Source: Yimella sp. cx-51 (GTDB lineage: Bacteria > Actinomycetota > Actinomycetes > Actinomycetales > Dermatophilaceae). From it: a DNA stretch of 64,000 bases. The translations under genes were made by a program, and so were the position numbers. Below, piece after piece: positions 34,457 through 44,258 of the stretch (position 1 is the first letter of the stretch; every line of letters starts with the position of its first letter). The stretch spans positions 806,001 through 870,000 of the forward strand of contig NZ_CP072113.1 in the NCBI RefSeq assembly GCF_017654605.1, given 5' to 3'. The notes under the pieces were generated by a model. It was not told the DNA's origin and did not search any database. It was given only the letters and a program-made list of their open reading frames with translations.

Positions 34457-35302
34457 ATGACTGCTGACCACAACGTTCCGAACATCACTCTCACCAGCGG
34501 TGCCGCGACTGTGCAGATTCCGCAACTCGGCTACGGCGTCTGGCAGGTGGAGGACGACCAGGCCACCCCGGCGGTCGCTGAGGCCCTGCGCGCCGGCTAC
34601 CGCAGCGTCGACACCGCCCGCATCTACGGCAACGAGGCAGGCGTGGGACGCGCGCTGGCCGAGAGCGACCTGCCCGCGCAGGACGTCTTCCTCACCACCA
34701 AGGTCTGGAACGACGACCAGGGCTTCGAAGAGACCGTCGCCGCGTTCGAGGCGTCCCAGGACCGCCTCGGTCGACCGATCGACCTCTACCTCATCCACTG
34801 GCCGGCCCCTGCGAACGGCAAGTTCGTCGACACCTACCGCGCCATGATGCAGTTGCGCGACGAGGGCAAGGTGCGCGCGATCGGCGTCTGCAACTTCAAC
34901 GTCGAGCACCTCGAAGAACTGCACGACGCGGTGGGGGAGTACCCCGCCATCAACCAGGTCGAACTGCACCCGAACTTCCAGCAGAAGAAGCTGCGGGAGT
35001 TCCACGACGCCCACGGCATCGTCACCGAGGCGTGGAGCCCGCTGGGCCAGGGCGGCGAGATCCTGAACGACACCGTCATCACCGACATCGCGTCGCAGTA
35101 CGGCAAGACGCCGGCTCAGGTGATCCTGCGCTGGCACCTGCAGTCGGGCAACGTGGTGATTCCCAAGTCGGTGACCCCGGCGCGTATCGCCGAGAACTTC
35201 GACGTCTTCGACTTCGAGCTGTCCGACCTGGCGATGCAGGCGATCGGCTCGCTCGACAACGGCACCCGGCTCGGCCCCGACCCGGCTGAGTTCAACGGCT
35301 GA
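34457..35302 (+). CDS. Aldo/keto reductase
   Basis: 281 residues, NADPH-dependent (beta/alpha)8 barrel reductase of the 2,5-diketogluconate reductase type. Catalytic tetrad visible as [11 protein letters not shown] (Asp, Tyr), LTTKVWND (Lys) and LYLIHWPAP (His). C-terminal NADPH motif is [21 protein letters not shown]. Reduces aldehydes or ketones; substrate unknown. ATG 34457 gives the usual family N terminus ([12 protein letters not shown]). A GTG at 34382 would add 25 residues unlike the family. Confidence 0.92.
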   Translation: MTADHNVPNITLTSGAATVQIPQLGYGVWQVEDDQATPAVAEALRAGYRSVDTARIYGNEAGVGRALAESDLPAQDVFLTTKVWNDDQGFEETVAAFEASQDRLGRPIDLYLIHWPAPANGKFVDTYRAMMQLRDEGKVRAIGVCNFNVEHLEELHDAVGEYPAINQVELHPNFQQKKLREFHDAHGIVTEAWSPLGQGGEILNDTVITDIASQYGKTPAQVILRWHLQSGNVVIPKSVTPARIAENFDVFDFELSDLAMQAIGSLDNGTRLGPDPAEFNG

Positions 35303-35310
35303 GTTCACCC

Positions 35311-35362
35311 GGGCAAACGCAGGGCGCGAGAACCATGAGTTTCTCGCGCCCTACGTTTGCCC
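35311..35362. terminator. Bidirectional long-stem hairpin
   Basis: 22-bp arms (35311-35332 and 35341-35362) with one mismatch and an 8-base loop. It lies 9 bases after the aldo/keto reductase stop, facing a convergent gene. Confidence 0.8.
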
Positions 35363-35430
35363 ACGCCTGTCGCGAGGCCAGACCGTTCGGACGCGCCCGG
35401 CGACTCGCCGCGGCGACCGGTCTCGACGCT

Positions 35431-35994
35431 TCAACTGAACCGGTTGCGGGCGGTCAAAGCCGTCCAGTCGCCGAAGGCGGGTGTGGTTTCCCAGTTGGCG
35501 GTGAGGTCGGTGTCGTTGTATTCGGTGAATTGGACGTCGAGGCTGCCGTCGGGTTGTGGGGTGCGGATCGCGTGGTTGGAGTACCCGCCCGGTTTGTACT
35601 TCCATTCTTCGTTCGAGGTGGAGTCGAAGTAGTCCCAGTACTGGGCGCTGTCGGGGTAGTGCCAGGTGTTGACCTGCTCGACCAGCAGCCGTCCATCGGG
35701 TTGTTCGCGGAAGGTGTACTCGGCCAGGGCGGTGCCCCAGAAGTTGTAGAAGCGCACCATGAAGGAGGTGCGGGGACCGGTGGGGTCGACGGCGATGGCC
35801 CAGTCGGCAGGGTCGCCGGTGAGGCCTGGGTTCTTCAGGAAGTTGTCGAAGTCGGTGCCGGTAAGGGGCTCGGGTCCGCCGGCGATTGCGAAGGTCTGGT
35901 GGTCCTCGAGTTTTCGCGTCGCCTCAGTGGGGTCAATGGGGTCGACCATGAAGTGCAGTTCGTTGTTCCAATCCGCGCCGTAGATCAGATGCAT
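35431..35994 (-). CDS. Hypothetical protein, 187 residues, unrecognised
   Basis: No signal peptide or membrane span. Rich in Trp, Tyr, Phe and Asp, with predicted beta character (for example WAIAVDPTGPRTSFMVRFYN, EYTFREQPDGRLLVEQVNTW). It could be a small beta-barrel or cupin-like enzyme, but no family motif is seen. Base composition is visibly less GC-rich than neighbours (many TTG, GTA and TTC on the plus strand), which may mean recent acquisition. It stands alone between a terminator and a divergent kinase. Confidence 0.6.
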   Translation of the reverse strand: MHLIYGADWNNELHFMVDPIDPTEATRKLEDHQTFAIAGGPEPLTGTDFDNFLKNPGLTGDPADWAIAVDPTGPRTSFMVRFYNFWGTALAEYTFREQPDGRLLVEQVNTWHYPDSAQYWDYFDSTSNEEWKYKPGGYSNHAIRTPQPDGSLDVQFTEYNDTDLTANWETTPAFGDWTALTARNRFS

Positions 35995-36133
35995 GGCCCG
36001 TGTTCCGCTCCCGTGTCGTTATTCGCTGGTCGCCTCGTCATTGTCGTTGATCGCGGGAGATCACCTCGCGGGCGGTGGGTTCCGTTTCTTTGATGAGCTG
36101 GCGCAGCACGGTCAGTGATGACTCGCACAGGGT

Positions 36134-36139
36134 TAGGGT
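36134..36139 (+). promoter_or_regulatory. Minus-10 hexamer for the Ser/Thr kinase gene
   Basis: TAGGGT lies 7 bases before GTG 36147, the leaderless spacing seen repeatedly here. Confidence 0.35.
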
Positions 36140-36146
36140 GCTGCTC

Positions 36147-37340
<1,194 letters not shown>

Positions 37341-37341
37341 T

Positions 37342-38694
37342 TCAGGCCTGTCGTGCGTCGCGGCGGCGTGAGCGCATCGCCCAGAACACCGCCGCTGCAG
37401 CAGCGCCGACCGCAAGAGCGCTGAGCCCCAACTGAACCCATGGCACCTTCGTGCCTTGATCGATGCCTTTGCCGACGCTCATCTGGCCCGAGGGTGGCTG
37501 CGCCACCGAGGCTCCCGCTGCGTTGACGAAGCTGGGTCCCGACTGTTCCTGCCCCTGGACGAGGATGTTGAGATCAGCCGGAATCTGCGGCACTGACTGC
37601 GGCAGTTGCTCGTCGTCCGACGGCTTCTTCGGCTGGGTGTTGACCGTTACGTAGTACCAGCCAGGGACGGTGGTGAAGCGCACGGCCGCACTGTCGACCT
37701 CACTGCCCGACAGCGACAGCGAGTCAACCTTGCGGTTCGCCCACAGCACCGGCGCGGTGTACGTCCCGATGGTCTTGCTCTCGGACATGTTCTTCGACAG
37801 TGACGTGTTGTGCGAGAACTGGTAGTCCTTCGGGCTCGCCTTCAGCCAGACCCGCTGCGGTGACCAGATCGAGAGCGTCACATCGACCGCGAGCGGCGGC
37901 GCGAAGTTCTTGTCCTGTCCGGGCACCGTCATGGTCGCGGCGAGGCGTTGTCCCCACCCCACACGCACCCGGTAGAAGGCCCGGCTACCCACCGTCAGCA
38001 TCGCGGGGTAACTCCCGGTGGTGAGAGTGGCGGCGCTGCCGAACCCTTGGCCGGGAGGCACTTCCTCGTGCTCTTCACCCTTGGGTGCCTTGAGCATCGC
38101 CGTCTGCCCGGACGTCGTGGCCGACCCGAGATTGCCCGACGCCTTCGGCTCGTCGGTCAGGTGGAGCTCGGCTTCGGTCTGCCCGTTGGCGGGTGAGGCG
38201 GTGTGCGTGATCGTGATGGTGAGCTTGGTCGACTCACGACAGGTCGAGTTGAAGTAGCCGGCCTGGCGGGTGAGCTCCTTGTCGTCGTCGACGCCAAGGT
38301 TGGTCACCGTAATGCCGGCCGGTCCGTCCTCGCCCCGCTCGTCGGTTGCCGAGGAGCACTCGTCCCCCTTCTCGTTCACCGACTTCACCTCGGTGGTGTG
38401 GTCCGAGGTGAGGAACGGAGATTTGCCCTCTCGCTCGTCGGTGACGACGGTGGCCATGAAGCTGCGCAGCTTGTTGCGGTCGATGGTGAAGCTGCGTTCC
38501 GACCCGTCGTTGGGCAGCGTCACCCGGTAGACACCGGCGGTGAGGGTCGGCCCGCCACTCGGGCCGTTGGCCAAGGTGACGGGCGAGCCGGTGAAGCTGT
38601 AGGGCACAGGGTCGACGGCGGCATGCGCTGTCGTCGATGCTGCCCCGAGGGCAGCAACCACGGCTGCTGCCGCCAGGGATCGCTGAACACGCAC
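37342..38694 (-). CDS. Secreted, C-terminally anchored protein of unknown function
   Basis: 450 residues. Signal peptide (residues 1-24, cleaved about TAHA) leads to a large beta-rich extracellular region that begins VDPVPYSFTGSPVTLANG and contains two Cys (KGDECSSAT and FNSTCRES). A C-terminal span is seen at about residues 421-440 with the basic stop RSRRRDARQA. It is directly downstream of the VWA/MoxR genes and convergent with the kinase gene, so it may belong with either. No family recognised. Confidence 0.75.
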   Translation of the reverse strand: MRVQRSLAAAAVVAALGAASTTAHAAVDPVPYSFTGSPVTLANGPSGGPTLTAGVYRVTLPNDGSERSFTIDRNKLRSFMATVVTDEREGKSPFLTSDHTTEVKSVNEKGDECSSATDERGEDGPAGITVTNLGVDDDKELTRQAGYFNSTCRESTKLTITITHTASPANGQTEAELHLTDEPKASGNLGSATTSGQTAMLKAPKGEEHEEVPPGQGFGSAATLTTGSYPAMLTVGSRAFYRVRVGWGQRLAATMTVPGQDKNFAPPLAVDVTLSIWSPQRVWLKASPKDYQFSHNTSLSKNMSESKTIGTYTAPVLWANRKVDSLSLSGSEVDSAAVRFTTVPGWYYVTVNTQPKKPSDDEQLPQSVPQIPADLNILVQGQEQSGPSFVNAAGASVAQPPSGQMSVGKGIDQGTKVPWVQLGLSALAVGAAAAAVFWAMRSRRRDARQA

Positions 38695-38698
38695 GCCG

Positions 38699-38704
38699 AC
38701 AGTA
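38699..38704 (-). promoter_or_regulatory. Minus-10 hexamer for the secreted-protein gene
   Basis: TACTGT on the minus strand, 4 bases before GTG 38694, with no Shine-Dalgarno sequence. The spacing is short but consistent with a leaderless message. Confidence 0.35.
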
Positions 38705-38737
38705 TGACCCGCGCAGGGTGCCGCTGTGGGCACCGGT

Positions 38738-40126
38738 TCAGGCCAGATGCCGCTCGACGAAGAGCCGGAGCTGGGCGGCGTTGCGACACTCGTGCATCGA
38801 GACCACTTCGGCGTACTCTCGCGCCGCCGAATCGCCCGTGCTCCAGGAGCCGGCTCGTTCGGGATTGAGCCACACCGTCGTGCGCGACCGGCGGGCGATC
38901 TGTGCCAGGGCCTCCAGCCCGGGGTCGCCGTAGTTGGTGCGACCGTCGCCCAGCACGAGCACCGTGGTGCGGTGCCCGATCCAGTCGGAGTACTTCTCGA
39001 GCACATCGGCGAAGGCGGTGCCGTAACTGCTGCTGCGCCCGCGGCTGGTCAGGGCAGCTTCCTGCAGGGCCCATGAGGTGAGGGCGACGCCGGGCGGGGC
39101 GTTCTTGACGATGTCGGTGATGTCGGCGGTGCTGCTGACGAATCCGAGCATGCGCACATGCCTGAACTGCTCGCCCAGGGCTTGCATGAGCAACATCGTG
39201 AAGCTGCTGAAGCCACCGACCGAGCCCGACATGTCGGCGATGAGCAAGACGTCGGGACGGTGCCGTTTGCGTCGCCGGTAGACCGGATCAAGGGGCACCC
39301 CGCCGGTGGCCATCGCCGAGCGCAGGGTGCGGCGGACGTCGATGCCGCCACGCGCCGCCCGGCGCCGACGGCTGAGCTTGGCGGCGAGCTTGCGGGCCAA
39401 CGGGTCGAGTTGGCGTTTGAGCTGATCGAGGTCGCTGGTCGACAACGCGAGAAAGTCACGCTGCTCACTCGGGGCTTCGACCCCGTAGCGAGCAATCCGC
39501 TCGCGCGGACGCACGGCCGTATTGCGCCGCCTGGCCTCGGCTTCGACCCGCCGCTTGAAGTGAGCCACCTGGGTGCGCATCTCGTCCCGGTCGATGCGGT
39601 CTGTGAATTCTCCCGACCCCTCACCGAATCCGCCTGAGCCTGCACCAGATCCGTCGCCTTCGCCGGCGTCGCCGCGGGCGATCTGTTGTGCCTGCGCGAT
39701 GAGCCGCTGCGGGGCGAGTGCGTCGAGCGCCTGGCCGGACGACCACCCCCGGCTTTCGTCGTCCGGGGAGACCCGACCGAGCGACTCCAGTGTCGCTACG
39801 GCTATCTCATCGATGCGCTGCTCGTCCTGTGCGGCAAGTGCTCTGGTCAGCTCGTCACGCAGCGTGTCGAGATCGGCGCCGGACAGATCGGTGCTGCGCG
39901 CGTGCGGGGTGGCGGGAAACCACAGGTCGAAGAGTTGGTCGAAGGTGGGACGTCCGTCGGCCGAGCGCACCATGGTGGCGGCCAGCGCTTCGCGCAGCGT
40001 GCGTCGGTCGTCCAGGCCCAAGACCTCGATCGCCTGCGCCGCAGTGATGGTTTCACTGGTGCCGACTTCAAGGCCATGCGATCGCATCGCCTGCGCAAGG
40101 CCCTGGAGGCGATCGGTGGTGCTCAC
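38738..40126 (-). CDS. VWA-domain protein (CoxE-like) partner of MoxR
   Basis: 462 residues. The N-terminal helical region (AIEVLGLDDRRTLREALAATM) is followed by an acidic Gly/Glu-rich linker (about residues 170-195) and a C-terminal VWA domain with the metal motif DMSGSVGGFSSF and a later VLGDGRTNYGDPG. The CoxE-type VWA proteins work with a MoxR ATPase to insert or remove cofactors or remodel complexes (family knowledge). The GTG start overlaps the upstream ATPase gene by 4 bases. Confidence 0.87.
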   Translation of the reverse strand: MSTTDRLQGLAQAMRSHGLEVGTSETITAAQAIEVLGLDDRRTLREALAATMVRSADGRPTFDQLFDLWFPATPHARSTDLSGADLDTLRDELTRALAAQDEQRIDEIAVATLESLGRVSPDDESRGWSSGQALDALAPQRLIAQAQQIARGDAGEGDGSGAGSGGFGEGSGEFTDRIDRDEMRTQVAHFKRRVEAEARRRNTAVRPRERIARYGVEAPSEQRDFLALSTSDLDQLKRQLDPLARKLAAKLSRRRRAARGGIDVRRTLRSAMATGGVPLDPVYRRRKRHRPDVLLIADMSGSVGGFSSFTMLLMQALGEQFRHVRMLGFVSSTADITDIVKNAPPGVALTSWALQEAALTSRGRSSSYGTAFADVLEKYSDWIGHRTTVLVLGDGRTNYGDPGLEALAQIARRSRTTVWLNPERAGSWSTGDSAAREYAEVVSMHECRNAAQLRLFVERHLA

Positions 40127-40980
40127 AATTTCAGTGCAGCCCGGGCGGATTCGATGTCTTCCTGGTGCTTGAGCAGCACGCCGAGCGTGGTGGTCACGAA
40201 GTCGGCATCCAGTTCGTCGGCGTCCAGCGAGAGCAGGGTGTGGGCCCAGTCGATAGTCTCCGAGACCGAGGGCGGTTTGCGCAGGTTGCCTTCGCGCAGT
40301 GCGCGGACGACACGCACCAGTGACTCCTTGGCTGCCTGGGACAGCCCGGGCGCGTGGAGTTGGACGATCTGCTGCTCCAGCTGCGCGTCGGGGTAGTCGA
40401 TGTGCAGGAACAGACACCGCCGGCGCAGGGCCTCGGAGAGTTCGCGGGTGGCATTTGATGTCACCACGACAAGAGGCCGGTGCTGCGCGGTGATCGTGCC
40501 GAGCTCAGGAATCGTCACCTGGAAGTCGGACAGCAACTCCAGCAGCAGGCCCTCCATCTCCTCATCGGCCTTGTCGAGTTCGTCGACGAGCAGCACCACC
40601 GGCTGCGCGCTGCGCACCGCCTTCAGCAACGGGCGCTCCAGCAGGAACTCCTCGCCGAAGACGTCGGTGCGCACGTCTTCCCAGTCGGCGTTCTGCTCGG
40701 CGGTGATGCGCAGCAACTGCTTGGCGTGGTTCCACTCGTAAAGAGCGCGGGCCTCGTCGACGCCTTCGTAGCACTGCAGGCGCACCAGCTCGCGCCCTGA
40801 TGCCTGCGCCATGGCCTTGGCCAGTGCGGTCTTGCCGACGCCGGCGGGTCCCTCGACGAGAATCGGTCGGCCCAATGCCGCAGCGAGATAGACAGTGGTC
40901 GCGATGGCGTCGGAGGCCAGATAGCCGGTGCCGGCCAGGTGGGTGCGGACGTCGTCGACCGAGGCGAAGGTGGAGCTCAT
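40123..40980 (-). CDS. MoxR/CoxD-like AAA+ ATPase
   Basis: 285 residues. Walker A GPAGVGKTALAKAM (about residue 43), Walker B VVLLVDELDKADEEMEG, sensor 1 VVVTSNATRELSEALRRRC. The region RLQCYEGVDEARALYEWNHAKQLL is typical of the CoxD/NirQ/NorQ branch. It pairs with the VWA gene downstream; both overlaps are 4 bases. Its start also overlaps the MerR stop by 4 bases, so a regulator, ATPase and VWA protein form one operon. Confidence 0.9.
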   Translation of the reverse strand: MSSTFASVDDVRTHLAGTGYLASDAIATTVYLAAALGRPILVEGPAGVGKTALAKAMAQASGRELVRLQCYEGVDEARALYEWNHAKQLLRITAEQNADWEDVRTDVFGEEFLLERPLLKAVRSAQPVVLLVDELDKADEEMEGLLLELLSDFQVTIPELGTITAQHRPLVVVTSNATRELSEALRRRCLFLHIDYPDAQLEQQIVQLHAPGLSQAAKESLVRVVRALREGNLRKPPSVSETIDWAHTLLSLDADELDADFVTTTLGVLLKHQEDIESARAALKL

Positions 40981-41396
40981 GAGCCCATCTTGCTGCCCAG
41001 CTCGACGTCGGTCTGCAACCGGGCGAGGTCTTCGCGACACCGGCGCTCGAGGGTCTCGAGTTCGGCCAGGGAGTCTTCGATGTCGCGGCGACGTTGTTCC
41101 AGGTCAGCGCGTCGCTCGCTGAGTTCGCCCAGCAGGTAACGCAACTGGCCGGCTTCGCCCGGTTGCTGGTCGTACATCGTCACGATGGTGCGGATCTGGG
41201 GGAGTGAGAAGCCGAGCCGCTTGCCGCGCAGGATCAGGCTCAGTCGCACGCGGTCGCTGCGGTGGTAGACGCGCGCATTGCCGACGCGCTCGGGCGCCAG
41301 CATGTCGAGATCCTCGTAATGGCGCAACGAACGATGGGTGACGCCGAACTCCTCAGCGAGTTCGGCGATCGTCCAGGTGCGGTCCGGGTTTGGCAT
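40977..41396 (-). CDS. MerR-family transcriptional regulator
   Basis: 139 residues. Winged HTH with WTIAELAEEFGVTHRSLRHYEDLDMLAPERVG (residues 8-41), then RVRLSLILRGKRLGFSLPQI. A long C-terminal coiled coil (residues 80-130) follows. There are no metal-binding cysteines, so the ligand is probably organic. A palindrome in its promoter (41415-41430) is the probable operator. The divergent acyl-CoA dehydrogenase and carboxylase genes are likely targets, similar to the LiuR-type regulators of acyl-CoA catabolism (inference). Confidence 0.88.
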   Translation of the reverse strand: MPNPDRTWTIAELAEEFGVTHRSLRHYEDLDMLAPERVGNARVYHRSDRVRLSLILRGKRLGFSLPQIRTIVTMYDQQPGEAGQLRYLLGELSERRADLEQRRRDIEDSLAELETLERRCREDLARLQTDVELGSKMGS

Positions 41397-41404
41397 CGCC
41401 GGCC

Positions 41405-41433
41405 AGCATGCTTTACGTTGACGTCAACGTCAA
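41405..41433 (-). promoter_or_regulatory. merR promoter
   Basis: Minus strand TTGACG (41433-41428), 17-base spacer, CATGCT (41410-41405), 8 bases before ATG 41396. The palindrome occupies the spacer, as is usual for MerR-family control. Confidence 0.55.
41415..41430. promoter_or_regulatory. MerR operator, perfect 16-bp palindrome
   Basis: ACGTTGACGTCAACGT reads the same on both strands and is followed by a further GTCAAC. It lies between merR and the divergent acyl-CoA dehydrogenase gene. Confidence 0.65.
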
Positions 41434-41474
41434 CTGTGACCGCAGCCACACCCAGCGAAAGGTCGACCCGCCCG

Positions 41475-42656
41475 ATGTTCGAGCTCAGCAAGGACCACGA
41501 AGACTTCCGCCACCTCGTGCGTGACTTCGCCGAATCCAAGATCGCTCCGCACGTGGCGCAGTGGGATCGCGACCACCACTTCCCCTCTGAACTCGTGCCG
41601 CAGATGGGCGAGCTCGGGCTCTTCGGACTCGTCGTCCCGGAGGAGTACGGCGGCGCCGGCCTGGACGAAGGCGGCTTCACCTACCTGTGCCTGGCCATCG
41701 AAGAGCTGGGACGTGTCGACCAGTCGATGGGCATCACGCTCTCCGCGGGCGTTGGGCTTGGCATCAACCCGATCCTGACCTACGGCAACGACGAGCAGAA
41801 GCAGGCCTGGCTGCCCGACCTGGTGGCCGGACACACCCTCGCCGGTTTCGGCCTCACCGAGCCCGAGGCCGGTTCGGACGCCGGCGGCACCCGCACCAAG
41901 GCGACGCTCGCCGACGGCCAGTGGACCGTCAACGGCGCGAAGTCGTTCATCACCAACTCCGGCACCGATCGCACCTCCGTGGTCACGGTGACCGCCCGCA
42001 CCGGCGAGACCGCCGACGGCAAGGCCGAGATCAGCGCCATCATGATTCCCTCGGGCACAACGGGATTCACCGTCGAGCCCGCGTACAACAAGCTCGGCTG
42101 GCACATCTCCGACACCCACGGCCTGTCGTTCGACAACTGTGTCGTGCCGGAGGAGAACCTGCTCGGGGAGCGCGGTCAGGGCTTCAAGCAGTTCCTCAAG
42201 ACGCTGGACGACGGCCGCATCGCGATCTCGGCGCTCGCCGTCGGTCTCGCACAGGCGTGTCTCGAGGCCGCGGCTGACTACTCCAAGACGCGCATCGCGT
42301 TCGGAAAGCCGATCGGCGTCAACCAGGGGGTGTCCTTCCAGGTCGCCGATCTGGCGGTCATGGTCGAGGCTGCCCGCCTGCTCACCTACAAGGCGGCGTG
42401 GCTCAAGGACGAACTGGAAGCCGGCCGTCGCAGCGCCAAGGAGGTCAAGCAGGCGGCGTCCATCGCCAAGTTGTACTCCTCGGAGGCCGCGGTGACCGCA
42501 ACGCGGATCGCCACGCAGATCTTCGGTGGCAACGGCTTCATGGAAGAGTTCCCGGTGGCGCGGTTCTACCGCGACGCGAAGATCCTGGAGATCGGCGAAG
42601 GGACGTCCGAAGTGCAGCGCATGTTGATCGCCCGTGGGTTGGGGCTCCCGTCGTGA
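41475..42656 (+). CDS. Acyl-CoA dehydrogenase (short-chain/branched-chain type)
   Basis: 393 residues, FAD-dependent alpha,beta-dehydrogenation of acyl-CoA. Family motifs: GFGLTEPEAGSDAGG, KSFITNSGTDRTSVV, KLGWHISDTHGLSFDNC and IFGGNGFMEEFPVARFYRDA. The C-terminal LEIGEGTSEVQR has Glu at the catalytic position of short/medium-chain and 2-methylbutyryl types. Isovaleryl-CoA dehydrogenases have Ala there (family knowledge). This argues against a leucine-specific role. It is coupled by a 4-base overlap to a carboxylase beta chain. Confidence 0.9.
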   Translation: MFELSKDHEDFRHLVRDFAESKIAPHVAQWDRDHHFPSELVPQMGELGLFGLVVPEEYGGAGLDEGGFTYLCLAIEELGRVDQSMGITLSAGVGLGINPILTYGNDEQKQAWLPDLVAGHTLAGFGLTEPEAGSDAGGTRTKATLADGQWTVNGAKSFITNSGTDRTSVVTVTARTGETADGKAEISAIMIPSGTTGFTVEPAYNKLGWHISDTHGLSFDNCVVPEENLLGERGQGFKQFLKTLDDGRIAISALAVGLAQACLEAAADYSKTRIAFGKPIGVNQGVSFQVADLAVMVEAARLLTYKAAWLKDELEAGRRSAKEVKQAASIAKLYSSEAAVTATRIATQIFGGNGFMEEFPVARFYRDAKILEIGEGTSEVQRMLIARGLGLPS

Positions 42657-44206
42657 CGGCCCACCCCAAGGACCCTCGGGTCGAGGACGTCCGCGCCCGG
42701 CTGCAGGCGGCGTACGACGCCTCACGAGCTCCGTCCGAGGCAGCTCGGGCAAAGCTCGACTCGCAGAACAAACTCTATGTGCGAGAACGCATTTCGCTGC
42801 TCTTCGACGAAGGGTCGTTCGTCGAGGACGGCCGCTACGCAAACTCCACCGCAACGGGGCTTCCGGCCGATGGCGTGGTGACCGGTCGCGGCACGGTGGA
42901 TGGCCGGCCGGCGATCGTGATTGCCAACGACCCGACCGTGAAGGCTGGTTCGTGGGGTTCGCGCACCGTGGAGAAGATCGTGCGCGCCACCGAGATGGCG
43001 CTGCGCGAAGAACTCCCGGTGTTCTGGCTGGTCGACTCCGCCGGTGCGCGCATCACTGACCAGGTGGAGATGTTCCCCGGTCGCCGCGGTGCGGGCCGCA
43101 TCTTCCACAACCAGGTGGCGCTGTCGGGCAAGGTGCCGCAGGTCTGCTGCCTGTTCGGGCCGTCCGCCGCGGGTGGCGCCTACATCCCGTCCTTCACCGA
43201 CCTCATCATCATGGTCGAGGGCAACGCGTCGATGTATCTGGGCTCGCCCCGCATGGCCGAAATGGTTGTGGGAGAAAAGGTTTCGCTGGAAGACCTCGGC
43301 GGCGCACGGATGCACTGCACCCAGTCGGGGGTGGGCGACCTGCTCGCGTCCGACGACACCGAGGCCATCGAGCTCGCGAAGCTCTTCTTCTCATATCTCC
43401 CGCAGAACTGGCACAGCGACGGGCCGGTCTACCACCCCGAAGCACCGGCCGCGCCGCTCACCGATGACGTCGTGCCGGAGGTCGAGAGCCAGCCCTTCGA
43501 CATCCACGAGGTGATCGACGGGCTCGTCGACGACGACAGCTTCTTCGAGGTCAAGCCGCTGTTCGCTCCCGAGCTCGTGGTGGGCTTCGGGCGGATGGAC
43601 GGACGCAGTGTCGGGCTCATCGCCAACAACTCCGCCGTCAAGGGCGGCGTGCTCTTCACCGACTCTGCCGACAAGGCCGCTCGCTTCATCTGGATGTGCG
43701 ACGCCTACAACATTCCGATCATCTACCTGGCTGATGTGCCCGGTTTCATGATCGGCTCCGAGGTGGAGCGTGGCGGCATCATCCGCCACGGCGCAAAGAT
43801 GGTGTCGGCGGTCTCGTCGGCCACCGTGCCGCAGTTCTGCGTCGTGGTTCGAAAGGCCTATGGCGCAGGGCTTTACGCGATGGGCGGCCCTGGTTTCGGA
43901 CCGGACGCGACGCTGGCACTCCCCACCGCGCGCATCGCGGTGATGGGGCCCGAAGCGGCCGTCAATGCGGTGTACGCCAACAAGATCGCTGCGATCGAGG
44001 ACGACGCCGAACGCGAAGCCTTCGTGCAGGCACGACGCGAGGAATACCTCGAGGACGTCGATCTCGAACGTCTCGCCGCCGACCTGGTGATCGACGGCGT
44101 CGTCGAGGCGTCAGCCCTGCGGGACGAACTGCTGCACCGGTTGCGTTATGCCGCTGGCCGCGATCGTCACTTCAGCACTCGTCGCCGGTCGATCCCACCG
44201 GTCTGA
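42653..44206 (+). CDS. Acyl-CoA carboxylase beta chain (carboxyltransferase)
   Basis: 517 residues, crotonase-fold carboxyltransferase of the AccD/PccB/MccB family. Motifs: FWLVDSAGARITDQVEMFPG, FGPSAAGGAYIPSFTDL, YLADVPGFMIGSEVERGGI and RKAYGAGLYAMGGPGFGP. The second oxyanion hole region follows the last motif. The MccB-like spacing and the dehydrogenase partner suggest a branched-chain or short acyl-CoA degradation step. No alpha chain is adjacent; the alpha chain at 32583-34361 may serve. GTG start overlaps the dehydrogenase stop. Confidence 0.9.
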   Translation: MTAHPKDPRVEDVRARLQAAYDASRAPSEAARAKLDSQNKLYVRERISLLFDEGSFVEDGRYANSTATGLPADGVVTGRGTVDGRPAIVIANDPTVKAGSWGSRTVEKIVRATEMALREELPVFWLVDSAGARITDQVEMFPGRRGAGRIFHNQVALSGKVPQVCCLFGPSAAGGAYIPSFTDLIIMVEGNASMYLGSPRMAEMVVGEKVSLEDLGGARMHCTQSGVGDLLASDDTEAIELAKLFFSYLPQNWHSDGPVYHPEAPAAPLTDDVVPEVESQPFDIHEVIDGLVDDDSFFEVKPLFAPELVVGFGRMDGRSVGLIANNSAVKGGVLFTDSADKAARFIWMCDAYNIPIIYLADVPGFMIGSEVERGGIIRHGAKMVSAVSSATVPQFCVVVRKAYGAGLYAMGGPGFGPDATLALPTARIAVMGPEAAVNAVYANKIAAIEDDAEREAFVQARREEYLEDVDLERLAADLVIDGVVEASALRDELLHRLRYAAGRDRHFSTRRRSIPPV

Positions 44207-44225
44207 CCTGCCCCGCGAAAGCAAG

Positions 44226-44254
44226 AATGCCCGCCCCACTTCGGGGCGGGCATT
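44226..44254. terminator. Intrinsic bidirectional terminator
   Basis: Perfect 12-bp stem AATGCCCGCCCC (44226-44237), loop ACTTC, complement (44243-44254), followed by TT on the plus strand. It is the most classical terminator in the window. Confidence 0.9.
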
Positions 44255-44258
44255 TTCG

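Noticed and set aside
36001-36130. Possible short genes between the orphan gene and the kinase
   Set aside because: No frame with a start, coding bias and ribosome-binding site; only promoter-type sequence near 36134.
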